Source: Aphrocallistes beatrix (lineage: Eukaryota > Porifera > Hexactinellida > Sceptrulophora > Aphrocallistidae). Taken from it: a DNA stretch of 64,000 nt. The translations under genes and the position numbers were made by a program. A model generated the notes under the pieces. It was not told the origin of the DNA. It did not search any database and saw nothing but the letters and a program-made list of their open reading frames with translations. Positions within the stretch are counted from its first letter, which is position 1; the number at the start of each line of letters is the position of its first letter. Shown here in pieces: positions 49,983 through 60,438 of the stretch. Location of the stretch: the NCBI GenBank assembly GCA_963281255.1, contig OY725489.1, forward strand, positions 1,178,001-1,242,000, in the 5' to 3' direction.

Positions 49983-51386
49983 CTAAATAAGCCAGAGAGG
50001 AAGGACGAATTTGGACTTGACTTCAAGTCTGAAGTACACGCCTCCATACCTCGAGTACTGGTAGAGGTCATTCTCGCTGACGAAATGATCTATCCCCAAT
50101 CGAAGGGGGCCTGGATCTTGGTTCACTCTGTCGAAGTACGTATCTTCATCCAGCACCATCAAACTGCTGTGGTGGTTCCTATCTTCATACTGGTTCAGGA
50201 CAGAGAAGGTAAACTCGCCCGTGAACGGCCAAATCATCATCAAATCGAATTCCCCTCGCATCGGTCTAACATAGACGGAGAGGTAGTTTGCTTCTTCTGC
50301 CACGCACGTATCAATCTCCATGACAAACTTGTACCCTTTTGGAGCTGAGTAGAGCGGTTTGCTTGTAAGTTTCATCTCATTTCTATTCCAACGCGCCTTG
50401 ATGGCTGGCACATGCCATGTGATCGTTCCGTTGCTAGCGGCGGCATCTTGGTGCAGCACGGAGGTATCGAGTGAGATGGCCATCATCTGTTGGTGCAGTG
50501 ATTGGAGTTCGTACTGCAGCTGTTGGTTGAAGGTCTTCTGAGCTTCAGATTCCGAGCTAAGCTCCTCGATCTTATTCACACATTCCTCTTTCTCCCCTTC
50601 TAGTATTGAAACTTTATCACAGAGGTAGCCCATGTGTCGCGCTTGTTCCTTCTCAACGTGTGCGTCCATATCTTCCTTCATGAGAGCGGTGTAACAACCG
50701 AACTTCATGAAGGGGCACTGGACTATCATCGCAAGACATTGCTCAATCGTATGCTCGTTGTACTCCTTTCTAGGGATCGACCCTCTAGAGCAGTGGTGAG
50801 GGCATTCCAGAGGTGTTTCTGAGCACTCGCTTGTTTCATGGTTCATCAGATCTTTTCCTGCCATCCTCTTTCCACAGTATTTACACTCCTGTTCTTTCGC
50901 AGTGCAGGTAACCTCGTGCTTCTCACGATCCATCCTTTGGTAGACTATTGGACAGCCGTTGGTACACTTTAAACGGAAAAATCCACACCTTTTGATGTGT
51001 CCTTCCACCTCGCTAAGTTTCCCCCTCCAATCGCATCCCCTTTGCACCAGGGGGCAGTGGATCCGCCTCTGCAGCACATGCTTGTCCACCTGCTTCATCT
51101 TCTCTATCTTCACGTCCTGGAAGACGCGGCTGTCTTCTGGACAGGCGCTAAGGTTGTCCAAGCATTTCTTACAGAACACATGATCACACTCCACCACGCG
51201 ATGGGAGTCACGCACGATTCCGTTACAACTTGTGCATACAGGAATCTTTTTGCTCCCTGGCTCGTTGAAAAAATAGTTAGGATTGTAGCCTCCATGTCCC
51301 AAGCGTGATTTTAAATACAACACATCATATATCTCATCTTCCTGCGTATCTTGATAGATATTGCTACCAGAGCTTCTATTAGCCAT
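49983..51386 (-). CDS. TRAF-family RING ubiquitin ligase/adaptor
   Basis: A single-exon protein of 467 aa with full TRAF layout. The RING finger lies at about 51-87 (CTSCNGIV, HRVVECDHVFCKKCL, ACPEDS), followed by three or four TRAF-type zinc fingers at about 105-250 (CPLVQRGCDWRGKL, RCGFFRLKCTNGCP, ECKYCGKRM, CPFMKFGCY), a coiled coil at about 255-300, and a MATH/TRAF-C domain at about 318-467 (TSKPLYSAPKGYKFVMEI, NYLSVYVRPMRGEFD, LMMIWPFTGEFTFSVLNQ, DHFVSENDLYQYSRYGG). TRAFs form trimers under TNF- or Toll-type receptors and activate NF-kB and JNK signalling. The zinc-finger count and MATH motif resemble the TRAF2/3/5/6 group; finer assignment is not possible by eye. Confidence 0.93.
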   Translation of the reverse strand: MANRSSGSNIYQDTQEDEIYDVLYLKSRLGHGGYNPNYFFNEPGSKKIPVCTSCNGIVRDSHRVVECDHVFCKKCLDNLSACPEDSRVFQDVKIEKMKQVDKHVLQRRIHCPLVQRGCDWRGKLSEVEGHIKRCGFFRLKCTNGCPIVYQRMDREKHEVTCTAKEQECKYCGKRMAGKDLMNHETSECSETPLECPHHCSRGSIPRKEYNEHTIEQCLAMIVQCPFMKFGCYTALMKEDMDAHVEKEQARHMGYLCDKVSILEGEKEECVNKIEELSSESEAQKTFNQQLQYELQSLHQQMMAISLDTSVLHQDAAASNGTITWHVPAIKARWNRNEMKLTSKPLYSAPKGYKFVMEIDTCVAEEANYLSVYVRPMRGEFDLMMIWPFTGEFTFSVLNQYEDRNHHSSLMVLDEDTYFDRVNQDPGPLRLGIDHFVSENDLYQYSRYGGVYFRLEVKSKFVLPLWLI

Positions 51387-52029
51387 TTGGATTAGTTATT
51401 AAATTATTTACAATCGAGTTAATTTCATCAATTATTCCAACCCTGTAATACTATCATCTCGAGTATAGACTTATCAAATCTACTCTATACTTATGCTCAA
51501 GGAGTTATTCATGTGCATAGTCTAGTGATATGGCCATGAGAACTAGGATCAGTTTACAAGCAAATAAATCTGACAATAGCAAGGAAGGCAACATCACATT
51601 TCTTGTAATAATGATTGAAGAAAGAATACTATACATATAGAGGGGAGATAGGATTAATTGGGGAGGGGCACGGCCTCACAACAATTTCCTGACTTATCAG
51701 GTTCAAAGAACTGACATTGGAATATTGCCTTACAATGTAAGATATGATTCAGTAAACTTTCAATTGGTCACATTCCTTGAGCACGATATGTAAATATTAT
51801 CCTATAAGCAATTATTTCTGAAAATAATTTTTTTGTTCAGACAAGTGGTTGCAACAAATCATCACACTAGACTTGTTTCTAATCTCAGTTTACTTGGGTC
51901 ATAGTATAATCAATGACTTAGTTTTGAGCACCAAACTAGCCTCAATTGGATAAAAGCATTTAAATAGGCAAATCGACTCGACAATCTCAGTGATTCAATT
52001 TGTTCATTTTAATAGGATTACAATTACAG
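51387..52029. other. Divergent upstream region between TRAF and NHL genes
   Basis: AT-rich, no gene or repeat recognised. It must carry both promoters. Confidence 0.5.
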
Positions 52030-52980
52030 ATGGGAAACGACAACAGTCATAGCCGGGGTAGTATAAGGCCACGAGTGGTTCGCCCCTACAGCATGCCAGC
52101 CCCGATAAGAGACACGATATGCAGTAGCTATCATGAAGATTACGTAGTTCTAGATGAGAAGCCTGTTCAAGAGAATGGAATATTATCAAAAGCTATAGCA
52201 ATCGAACCTTCCACACAAAGTCTGTACTTTGTTGATGAATCCAGTCACTCTGTCAGAGTAATGTCGCCTGATTTCTCTCAAATGTTCAGGTTTTCAGGTG
52301 GGAAACACCCCATGCATTATCCTTGGGGCCTATGTATCAAACTTAACAAGGTGTATGTCACAGAACATTATTCAAGTCTAGTTTCTGTTTTCACTTTGAA
52401 CGGAGAACGCATCACGAGATGTTCATATAGGTTAACGAAGAATCCTAAACAGAATCTGGGGTTTCTTACCGGACTAGCAGTAGACGATACTGGCAATATT
52501 TATATCTGTGACCTGTCAAATCACAAGATAATAATATTAACCCATGATCTAGAAGGTTTCACCGAATTCGGCAGGTCTACCCTTCAACAACCAAGAGACA
52601 TTAAAATTTCCGGCGAATCTCTAATTATACTTGACTCGCTACAGGGAATGAAGAAAACAATATATGCTGATGACTGGGTGTTGAGAATATATTCACTGAA
52701 AGAGGAATTGCTAAAAGTAATTCGATTAGAAACTAAAAATGTGTACTTTTTTGACATAACAAAGGACTCCAACTTTGTCATCAGTGGTTCAACTCAAATC
52801 AAGCTGATATCTAAACGTGGGATCAAGTTGAAAACATTTGAGAATGGCATTCTAGACACTCGTACAACATACCAACCTGGAATAGTGGTTGATATGCAGA
52901 CTAATGAGTTGATAGTAATGAGTAATGTTGAATTCGGGAAAATAGCTTTCATCAAGTTTTTAATTAATGAATATGTGTAG
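52030..52980 (+). CDS. NHL-type beta-propeller protein with myristoylation-type N-terminus
   Basis: The frame is open from a TTG at 52000, but the first ATG is at 52030, giving 316 aa. The N-terminus MGNDNSHSRGS fits the N-myristoylation pattern (Gly2, small residue at 6). The remainder reads as NHL/six-blade propeller repeats: KAIAIEPSTQSLYFVDESSHSVRV, YPWGLCIKLNKVYVTEHYSS, FLTGLAVDDTGNIYICDLSNHKIII, QQPRDIKISGESLIILDS, DWVLRIYSLKEELL, IVVDMQTNELIVMS. No RING or B-box precedes the propeller, unlike TRIM-NHL proteins. I infer a membrane-tethered scaffold; the family is otherwise unrecognised. Confidence 0.78.
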   Translation: MGNDNSHSRGSIRPRVVRPYSMPAPIRDTICSSYHEDYVVLDEKPVQENGILSKAIAIEPSTQSLYFVDESSHSVRVMSPDFSQMFRFSGGKHPMHYPWGLCIKLNKVYVTEHYSSLVSVFTLNGERITRCSYRLTKNPKQNLGFLTGLAVDDTGNIYICDLSNHKIIILTHDLEGFTEFGRSTLQQPRDIKISGESLIILDSLQGMKKTIYADDWVLRIYSLKEELLKVIRLETKNVYFFDITKDSNFVISGSTQIKLISKRGIKLKTFENGILDTRTTYQPGIVVDMQTNELIVMSNVEFGKIAFIKFLINEYV

Positions 52981-53215
52981 TATTAAACAGATCTCGTTCA
53001 CATTTTTTCTCTTATTCATTTTAAATCTACCATTAAAATAACAAAATACTTTTGTGCCGCTATATGTCGCTGACTCTAGCGATGGATATGGCAGTCAGGT
53101 TGTCGAAGGGGTATTTGCTAGCAGGGAGGGTGGCTGTCGCTGTTTTTAGGTGAGGAAATATGACCTAAAACCACAGATCTCAGGAGTTTTTAGGCTAGCG
53201 GCATTGTCGCTAGAG
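52981..53215. repeat. Left part of a palindromic element hosting a MITE
   Basis: CTATATGTCGCTGACTCTAGCG at about 53061-53082 is mirrored by CTAACGTCAGTGCCATATAG at about 53404-53423. It also carries GGCTAGCGGCATTGTCGC just before copy 3 of the CATGCCAAC MITE. This suggests an older element interrupted by that MITE. Confidence 0.45.
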
Positions 53216-53404
53216 CATACATGCCAACTTGAGCCATGATAAAAGTAGGATGCGGCGTTGAATTTCGTTGGACATGGCGGGATGCAATAGAAAAGTATTA
53301 TACATGGACTCATAAAGGAGACATTTCATGTAAAAATGGAACACTCGAGAAATTAGCCCATAAGAAGAGACGCCCCTCCAAAAACGGGACAGTTGGCATG
53401 TATG
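53216..53404. mobile_element. CATGCCAAC-family MITE copy 3
   Basis: The ends GCATACATGCCAACT and AGTTGGCATGTATGC are exact inverted repeats including flanks. Its body is the closest to copy 1 (ATGATAAAAG, GCGGCGTTGAATTTCG, TTTCATGTAAAAA, ACACTCGAGAAA). Confidence 0.85.
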
Positions 53405-53423
53405 CTAACGTCAGTGCCATATA

Positions 53424-53970
53424 GGTATTCTGTAAAATATACACATGACGTACGTAGTATACGTTTTCTCAATATTTTGATTGCATTCACATTGGTTGGT
53501 TGTTATTAGTACATTGCCGTTTCTAGCTCTGTCAACGTGTTGCGTGCAGAGGTTGTCAACAGAATCTGAGATGTGAAGTGCCCCATTCATACCAAATTTG
53601 GTATGCAGGATCCCTCTATGTGATATTTGTGTGGCTAATGCTTATTTTCCACTTTGTGCTGTCCAATTATTGCACTTGGAAAGTCATAATCAAATAATGT
53701 GAATGTTTCATGATTTGGTATCACATATTACACAAAATCTCAACGATTAATATGTTTCACTGTGTAGAAGCTAGAAAGCGATTTTCACAATTAGTAGATT
53801 ATGAAAACATTTTCTCTTATCCGCTAGCGACTGACATTTTAAAAAATGAATCCATCTTATTGACAAAGATACGTGAGACAGAATCGTTTAATGTTATTAA
53901 TAAATAAATAAGTAAATAAAAGTATAAGTGATATCGGATATACATAACTGATAGGTCAGTAGTGCAGTGT
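53424..53970. other. Intergenic, no gene seen
   Basis: AT-rich, with one short frame at 53710-53907 that has no recognisable features. Confidence 0.5.
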
Positions 53971-54207
53971 TTAATTAAATCCTTTCCACAGATAGCTATT
54001 CTGTATCCCCATCTCCTTGCTAGATCCTGTCCGCTGGCTGTCAGGAACTCGAGTGCACACCTTACACAGCCGCTCTACGATCTCTTCCATCTCTTCTTTC
54101 CCCACACACTTGTGGCCGTACTCTTTATAAGTTAGATCCTTTTTTGCTCCTCCGCGGTTGTTAGGCTTAGCACTTAGTTTCTCGTCATTTTCTTTCTGTT
54201 TTTCCAT
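53971..54207 (-). CDS. Small hypothetical protein, 78 aa
   Basis: From its ATG the protein begins with a charged, Lys/Glu/Asn-rich stretch (MEKQKENDEKLSAKPNNRGG), then a compact segment LTYKEYGHKCVGKEEMEEIV-ERLCKVCTR, and finishes PDSQRTGSSKEMGIQNSYLW. It has no signal peptide or membrane helix. The balanced, non-repetitive composition, a run of codons less AT-rich than the flanks, and an isolated position between genes favour a real gene. I do not recognise the family. Chance cannot be excluded for 237 bp. Confidence 0.5.
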   Translation of the reverse strand: MEKQKENDEKLSAKPNNRGGAKKDLTYKEYGHKCVGKEEMEEIVERLCKVCTRVPDSQRTGSSKEMGIQNSYLWKGFN

Positions 54208-54831
54208 CAGGATTAGTTACTAGCAATCATAACGTAAACAACAACATAGGTTAAAGTTATTTTAGACTTGTACCCCCGGATGGCTTGGGTTATTTTCTAT
54301 TTATAGTAAATACTCCGAATTTTTATGACTTCCCCGCCTAAAATGGATTAAACCGGAAATGACGCGACACATTCCAGGGGCAACGGAGATAAAGATAATA
54401 ATTCATTATTCAGGGCTGTTTGAGATGATCAAATTATATATGTTACCTAGCGAGTGAGACCAAAATGAAATTGAGTCAGTTTATTTTCTAGAGTTCTATT
54501 GAGCCCTTAAAAATAAAATAAATGAAGCAGTCAAGTTTATGTCTAACACCTAGTATCAGATACTACAATGCAATGCAAAAAAGTACTTCATAAATAGTTC
54601 TATCCTCCGAATAAACATTCGTAATTGCTATACTACAATTTACTAAGAATCGTGTATTCTTGTATACAGCATAATGACATACGAGATATATACATGCTTA
54701 TAATAAATAGGCAATAGCTAAGAAGCCTAGTAGGATTCTAAAAAGTTATTAGATAGAGAGGAAATATATGAAAATCGCTGACAAGCAACAAAAACAAAGA
54801 GGAAAGAAAGAAGATACAAATAACATTAAAC
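54208..54831. repeat. Intergenic with CCCCGCC dispersed repeat copy 2
   Basis: At about 54270-54395 it shares GGGTTATTTTCTATTTATAG, TTCCCCGCCTAAAATGGATT and GACGCGACACATTCCAGG with the copy in Dicer intron 6. The remainder is AT-rich 3' flank of the intersectin gene. Confidence 0.6.
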
Positions 54832-57800
54832 TTATATGATTAAATTCACATCCCGTGTAGCGTATGGCTGCGTGTAATCAGATCTCAAAGCCTCGGCTAT
54901 CCCTCCGCCTACATCCGTGGAGATTTCGAATAATTTGTGGTCTTGGCATCTCTCAATTCCTTCACTCAACAGTTTCAACCAATTCCTGCACGAGGGCACT
55001 CCTTCTGCTCGTAGCTGTAGAGAGCGGATCTGATTTTCTAATGAGTCAAAAACTTCCAATAAAAAGCAACACTCGTCTCCCTGGCACTGCTTAACACAAA
55101 CCATATTCTTGAACTTGTACGGACATCGGTAATTGATTAGCTTCGATTCGTCGTCTTCGAAGAGGTCGCTTGTAGAGGTGTGGCGCTGGAACAAGTTCTT
55201 GGAGGCTCTGGTCAGTAGGAGAAGGTCGTTGAACAAGAACCCGACCAACTCCTTGTTACTATTCGTCTTGACTAGCTTCCCAGTATACAGCAGCCGTCTA
55301 TCTCCTTCCTCCTGACAAGAGAGAATATTCTTACAGATAACCTCGTTCTCCACAAACTCCACATGCTTCAGCACCCACTCCACCTTAGTCTTGTTCTCCT
55401 CTAGCCGCACCGCTTCGTTCGCCTGCAGGCAGATCTTCTCGAGCTCAGAGAGACACACCTCGATCTTACTGCGCAGTGCGCCATCTCCGCTAGGACACAG
55501 CTCTAACAGCCTCTTCATGAAGAGCTGGTACTTGGTCACTCTCTGCATCGGTTTGAGCATGAAGCTGCTGATGGGAAGGGAGGTAGTCCTGGGGTCTTGA
55601 TTCCACATACTCTGTAGCTCGCGGATGGACGCGTCTCCCTCCAGCTTCTTCTGCAGCAAGCTAATGGCATTGCTCTGGTTAGCACACCAGGCTACGAACT
55701 GCTGGAAGTAGGACGTATGTGAGTGGAACAGGTTGGTCATTGAGGTGAAACTTTTCTTTGGGTCTTGAGGGTCTGTCTCCATGCCTTCCGCCATGCGTCT
55801 CGATACAGCGACCAGTTCCCTCCAGTTCACCATTATCTGCTTCTGCTGCACCTGTGTTAGCAATCGATTCTTCTCAATCGGTTGGAAGACCAGCTCGTCG
55901 ACAAGATTTAAGTCATTCAGGTAGGCCAGCTCGGAAGACACTATCTCTGTGATAACGAACTCCATCTCTTTCTCAAGGGATCGAGTCCCACTCTCGACGA
56001 ATACCTCTCGAACCTCTTGCACATTGTTAGCTGGGAATAAACCAATCTTCCCATTCAACTCCCCACACCACCAATGCTCTGTTGATTTGGAAATAAAGGT
56101 GATGACGTCACCTCTCAGGAAGCTAATCTCGTCATCATTCTGAGCTGTGTACGCGAAAACAGCCGAGTATTTAGGCCCGAGGCTCTTCCTCACATACTTG
56201 AGAGGGAAGTAGCCCCTCTTCCCGTTCAACTCCCCAGTAGCCCACTCCCCGTCCACAGCCACTAGCTGGATCAGATCTCCCCTCTTGAAGGAGAGATCTT
56301 CGTTGTAAGCTTGAGAGTAGTCGTAGACGGCTTCGTAGTAGCTGCCTATCTGAGGGGATGGACTCCTGCTGGATGGGGCTTGCTCTGCTACGGGAGGAGG
56401 GGGAGGAGGAGGAGGGGTGGGGGCTTCAGATTGTTTGGTAGGAACGAATGAACAGGGGAACCATCCTGAACTCCCAGAGCTCTCCACCTTCCCATAGAAC
56501 CACTTCCCGTTAGCTCTGCTCTTCGTGATGTAGAGCCTATCTCCCGCTTGAAAAGAGAAGTTCCCTCCTCTCTGCTTGAAGCGCATGCTAGCAGTGGTGG
56601 TGAAGGGAGCGACGGAGACCTCTTCTTGCGATGCATCCACACTGGCTGCTGTGGGCGCAGGGTTGGAGTGAGGCAGACTAGTAGACCTGGGAGCAGCTTG
56701 TGGGAACGGGTTCGTGGGCTGTGACTTGGAAACGCTGGGTACTGATACGTCTGACTTCATCTCTACAGACGTTGTGTAGACAGTGTTAGTTTGCTCGAGT
56801 TTCTTTTTCAACTCGTGCACCGATCTGCGACGTGTCGGGGGATAAGTCGGGCTGTCCGGGGTGTGGGATGCAGGAGTCGAAATGATACGCTTAGGCGCGA
56901 TAGGAATCTCGATATTGTCGTAGATGGGACACTCGTCTGTATTAGCACTGGGCAGACGCTGACTTATCTTAGCAACGTAGTTGGCGGGAAGGTATCCACT
57001 CTTACCGTTACACTCTCCGTACAACCAGTCGTCGTGTTTCCTGCTGATTCGGATATTGTCATTCTTCTTGAACACAAGGTCTCCTTCCTGAGTGCCGTTA
57101 AAGTCGAAGAGAGCCAGGTACATTTCTGGCTTATCAATTTGAACTTGGCTTTTTGGCAAATCCCTAACTTCCTTCTCGATTTCGTCCTTCTTCTCTTCTC
57201 CACCCAAAACCTTGTTTAGAGCAGAAGAGATATCCAAGACAGGTTTTGTCTCTTTGGAAATCTCAAAAGTCCTTTCAAAGCTATCGTCGAACAGCTGATG
57301 CCCCCCGCCAACTGCAAGCCCTGCCACTGCCTTGGGCTGTGGTTTTCTAGCGCCTGTAGATTTCGGTATTTGGACAACGGAGAATTTAGGAAACCAACCG
57401 GAGCTGCTTCCAATAGTCCCATACAGCCATTTGCTCTGCGTTTTCTCCTTCGTCACTGTGATCACCGCTCCCTTCTCGAAGCTGATCTGCTCTGCTATCC
57501 TCGCCTTGTACCCTACCTTGGCCTCCACTTGGTACGGCTCCACGCTTACACTTTCAGACTCATTTTCTAGCTGCGATTTGGTCAAGTACTTCTGCGGCTG
57601 TGCGTAGAGTTCTTCCACTGGCTGGGCTGGCTGTGTCTCTGTCTTGCCTGCCTTCTGACTCGGGTCTCCATACGGAACGGGAACAGGGGGGGCGGTACGT
57701 GACTGCAATTTCTGTACGTAACTCTCCGGGACTATTCCAGTCTGCCCGTTCACCTCGGCCCCCATCCATCCATCATCCGGCCCGTCGAACTCCGGGCGCC

Positions 57801-58228
57801 AAGACAACATGTCCCCTTTCTTGAAGCTGAGCACCCCCTCCTCGTTGGACTCGAAGTTGTAGAGAGCTGAGAGTCGCTGTGTTGCCTTGGTGGCAGCGGT
57901 GGTGGTGGTGGATGGCACCGGCTCCAGGGAAGACTTAGTCGGGTAGTTGGTGGATCTGCTGGGCTTCGCTTCTTTGTCGGAAGAAGACTGGGACCTCCTC
58001 GGAGACGCTTCGTAGTGGATGTTATCCTGCACTGGAGAGATAGAAGACCGCGACTTCTCCGCCTGCTTCTGCGTATTGAGGTCTGCGTAGAACTCCATCA
58101 AGGTGTTGCTGTCCACATAGGTGTCGTGCTGTACCGATACAGGTACCGGTTTCTGTTTCGGTTGGGAGGGGGCGGGAGTGTCCTCAGGGATGATTGGGTT
58201 GTAAGATGTCAGGTAGATTTCTTCCTTG

Positions 58229-58310
<82 letters not shown>

Positions 58311-60438
58311 GATCTGTTTGTTTTTGTTTAGATGCCTGAGGAGACGCGGTTATCAGTGAACTCCCAGCTGTTTCATAGATTGAGTCTATTTTCAGACTAG
58401 GCAGGGTCCCTTTCGACATGGGAGGCACGCGTATAACTTTGCTCTCCCTGGGCGGGGGAGGCTGCGTGGCGGTGAACACGTTCATGAGGTCGGGGATGTT
58501 ACTGTGTCTGTTGGCATTGGCTGCATTAATGCTACGCAGCGACGCTTCGAACGGATCAAACTTCACGTCCTGGGCAGCTGTTTGTCTGCTGATGGGGTTC
58601 GCTGGCGGTTCAACGAGTGCGCTTACCGGCCTGCCGACTGAGTGCAGATCTAGCTCGCCTCGCTTCCTGCGCACCTTGCATTCCAACTGGTGGACTCGTT
58701 GCTTGGCATCTCTGGCCTGCTGGCTGGTGCGAGAGAGCTGCTGCGTGAGGCCGGCGAACTCGTCGTTGAGGGGAGACTCTCTCGCGTCGAGAGACGACTT
58801 CTCCTCCTTCAACTTGCTCAGCAGTGCGGTCAGCTGACTCACACCCCCACACAGACTCTGGTGCTCCTGCAGATGCTCGGACTGAGCGGATTCCCTCGAC
58901 TTCAGATGTCGTTTCAGCAGTTCCTTCCGGTTGACGAGGGAAGCGAGTCGGTTGGTCTGAGTCTTCACTTGTGCCTGCAGCGTCTCCTTGTCCTGTATCT
59001 CTGGCGCCGGCGCATCCCGACTCTGTTCCGTCTGCATCTCCCTCTTCAAGCTGGTGATGAACTGGTCCTGATGCCAGAGGCGGGACTCCAGGTCCACCTT
59101 GCGCATGTCCAGGTGCTCCTCCTCCGCCTGCAGAGAGGAGACCTTGCTCTTGAGGGAGTCCACCTCCTCGTTCAGCCGCTGCCTCTCCTGCTCCAACTGC
59201 TGCCTGCGGATCTGGACCAGCTGTCGCTCCTGGTCCAGTTTGATTTCCTTGATGGAGTTGGTCCGGCGTCTCTCGTGCTCCACTCTCTCCCGGTCCAAGC
59301 GCAGCTTCTCCTCGGACTTCTTCTTGAACAACAGCTCAGAGGCCCGCTTGTCTTCCTGCTGGAACTGCTCACTCATGCGTCTCTGCAGGATCTGCTGTCC
59401 CCTCAGGAAGTTCTCTCTCTTCGAGTCCTCAAGACTCAGTTTCTTATCCTTCCTCATCTCGACGCTGTCATCAGTCAGTATCCCTGGTCCAAATTCTCCC
59501 CAGTTGCTCTTGCCCGTGTCTGCCTGCTTAAATGCGGACATATCCAGTTGGAACACATCTACGTGTGCCTGTGGCTGTGGTTGTGGTTGTGAGAAGCTAA
59601 CAGGGAGTGTGGTGGACACATTTATAGGAGGCGTGGTGTGTGATGGTTGTAGGGGGGAGAGGGGACGAGTTGGGAAGGAGAGGCTTGAGAGGGAGGCGAG
59701 GGGTCCTTGTGGGGGTGAGGGTGTTTTCCTCAGCGTCGAAGAGAGGTTTGAGGCATTGAGGTGTTGAGGTAGGGTGTCAGGCATTGCCGTGTCCAATTTC
59801 GCACATTCAATGAGATGCATTGCAAGCACGAACTCGTGTGAACTGAGTCTTCCATCCTTGTCACAGTCTGCTAGCGACCAGATCTTCCCGAGAATGGGGT
59901 TGGAGAGTCTAGAGCGGGACATGGTCGCCTTCACCTGCACCCCTGTCACGAACCCAGTGCGGGCTGTGTCCAGTGAGTTGAACTGTTGGATGTACTTGCG
60001 TTTCGCGTTCGGATCGATAGCTGGGATGTGTGAGGTGTCAGGAGAGGGGTTGCGGTTGTAGAGTGGGTTCCCTGTTGTGGTCTGTGTTCGGACAGCAGGG
60101 ATCTGAGGCTGTAGGGAAGGAAATGAAGAGGACATTGGCTGTGTCGACGCTGCGAGGACTTCTTGAGGAATGAAAGAAGGGATGGGGTTCCCTCGACGGA
60201 CACTCTTGATCACAGCCATCGCCATCTGGAACTGTTGGTAAGAGATCTTTCCTCGCTTCTCCTGGTCCACCAAGCTCCAAATCTTCCAGAGGGTGTCAGT
60301 GGAGAGACCGGAAGTGAGGAAGAAATTTCGGGCTTTGTCACCTGTGAGGAGCTCATGCGTATTGCCTACCAACTCCGCGAACTTCTGCTGGAACTGAGCT
60401 GAATCCTGAGTTGTGATTGAGTAAGGATTGCTATTCAT
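54832..60438 (-). CDS. ITSN: Intersectin (EH-EH-coiled coil-six SH3-DH-PH)
   Basis: A single-exon protein of 1,868 aa. EH1 at about 10-95 (FLTSGLSTDTLWKIWSLVD), EH2 at about 140-225 (IWSLADCDKDGRLSSHEFVLAMHL), a long coiled coil at about 330-610, then a linker with a pure glutamine run at about 709-736. SH3 domains start near residues 851, 966, 1104, 1271, 1364 and 1421, each with an ALYxF-like strand and a GxxPxxYV-like end. DH at about 1490-1680 (ERKxxxE-like start, FMLKPMQRVTKYQLF), PH at about 1700-1840. Long vertebrate intersectins have five SH3 domains and a C-terminal C2; here there are six and no C2 is visible. Intersectins couple clathrin-mediated endocytosis to Cdc42 activation and actin. 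The identification is secure. Confidence 0.95.
58229..58312. repeat. Pure CAA/TTG microsatellite inside intersectin
   Basis: About 27 uninterrupted TTG units on the plus strand encode CAA glutamines on the minus strand. No CAG interruption is seen. Confidence 0.95.

Noticed and set aside
58690-59592. 300-aa leucine-rich frame on the plus strand
   Set aside because: It is the antisense of the Gln/Glu/Lys-rich intersectin coiled coil; CAG/CTC codons read backwards give Leu-rich frames. No conserved domain.
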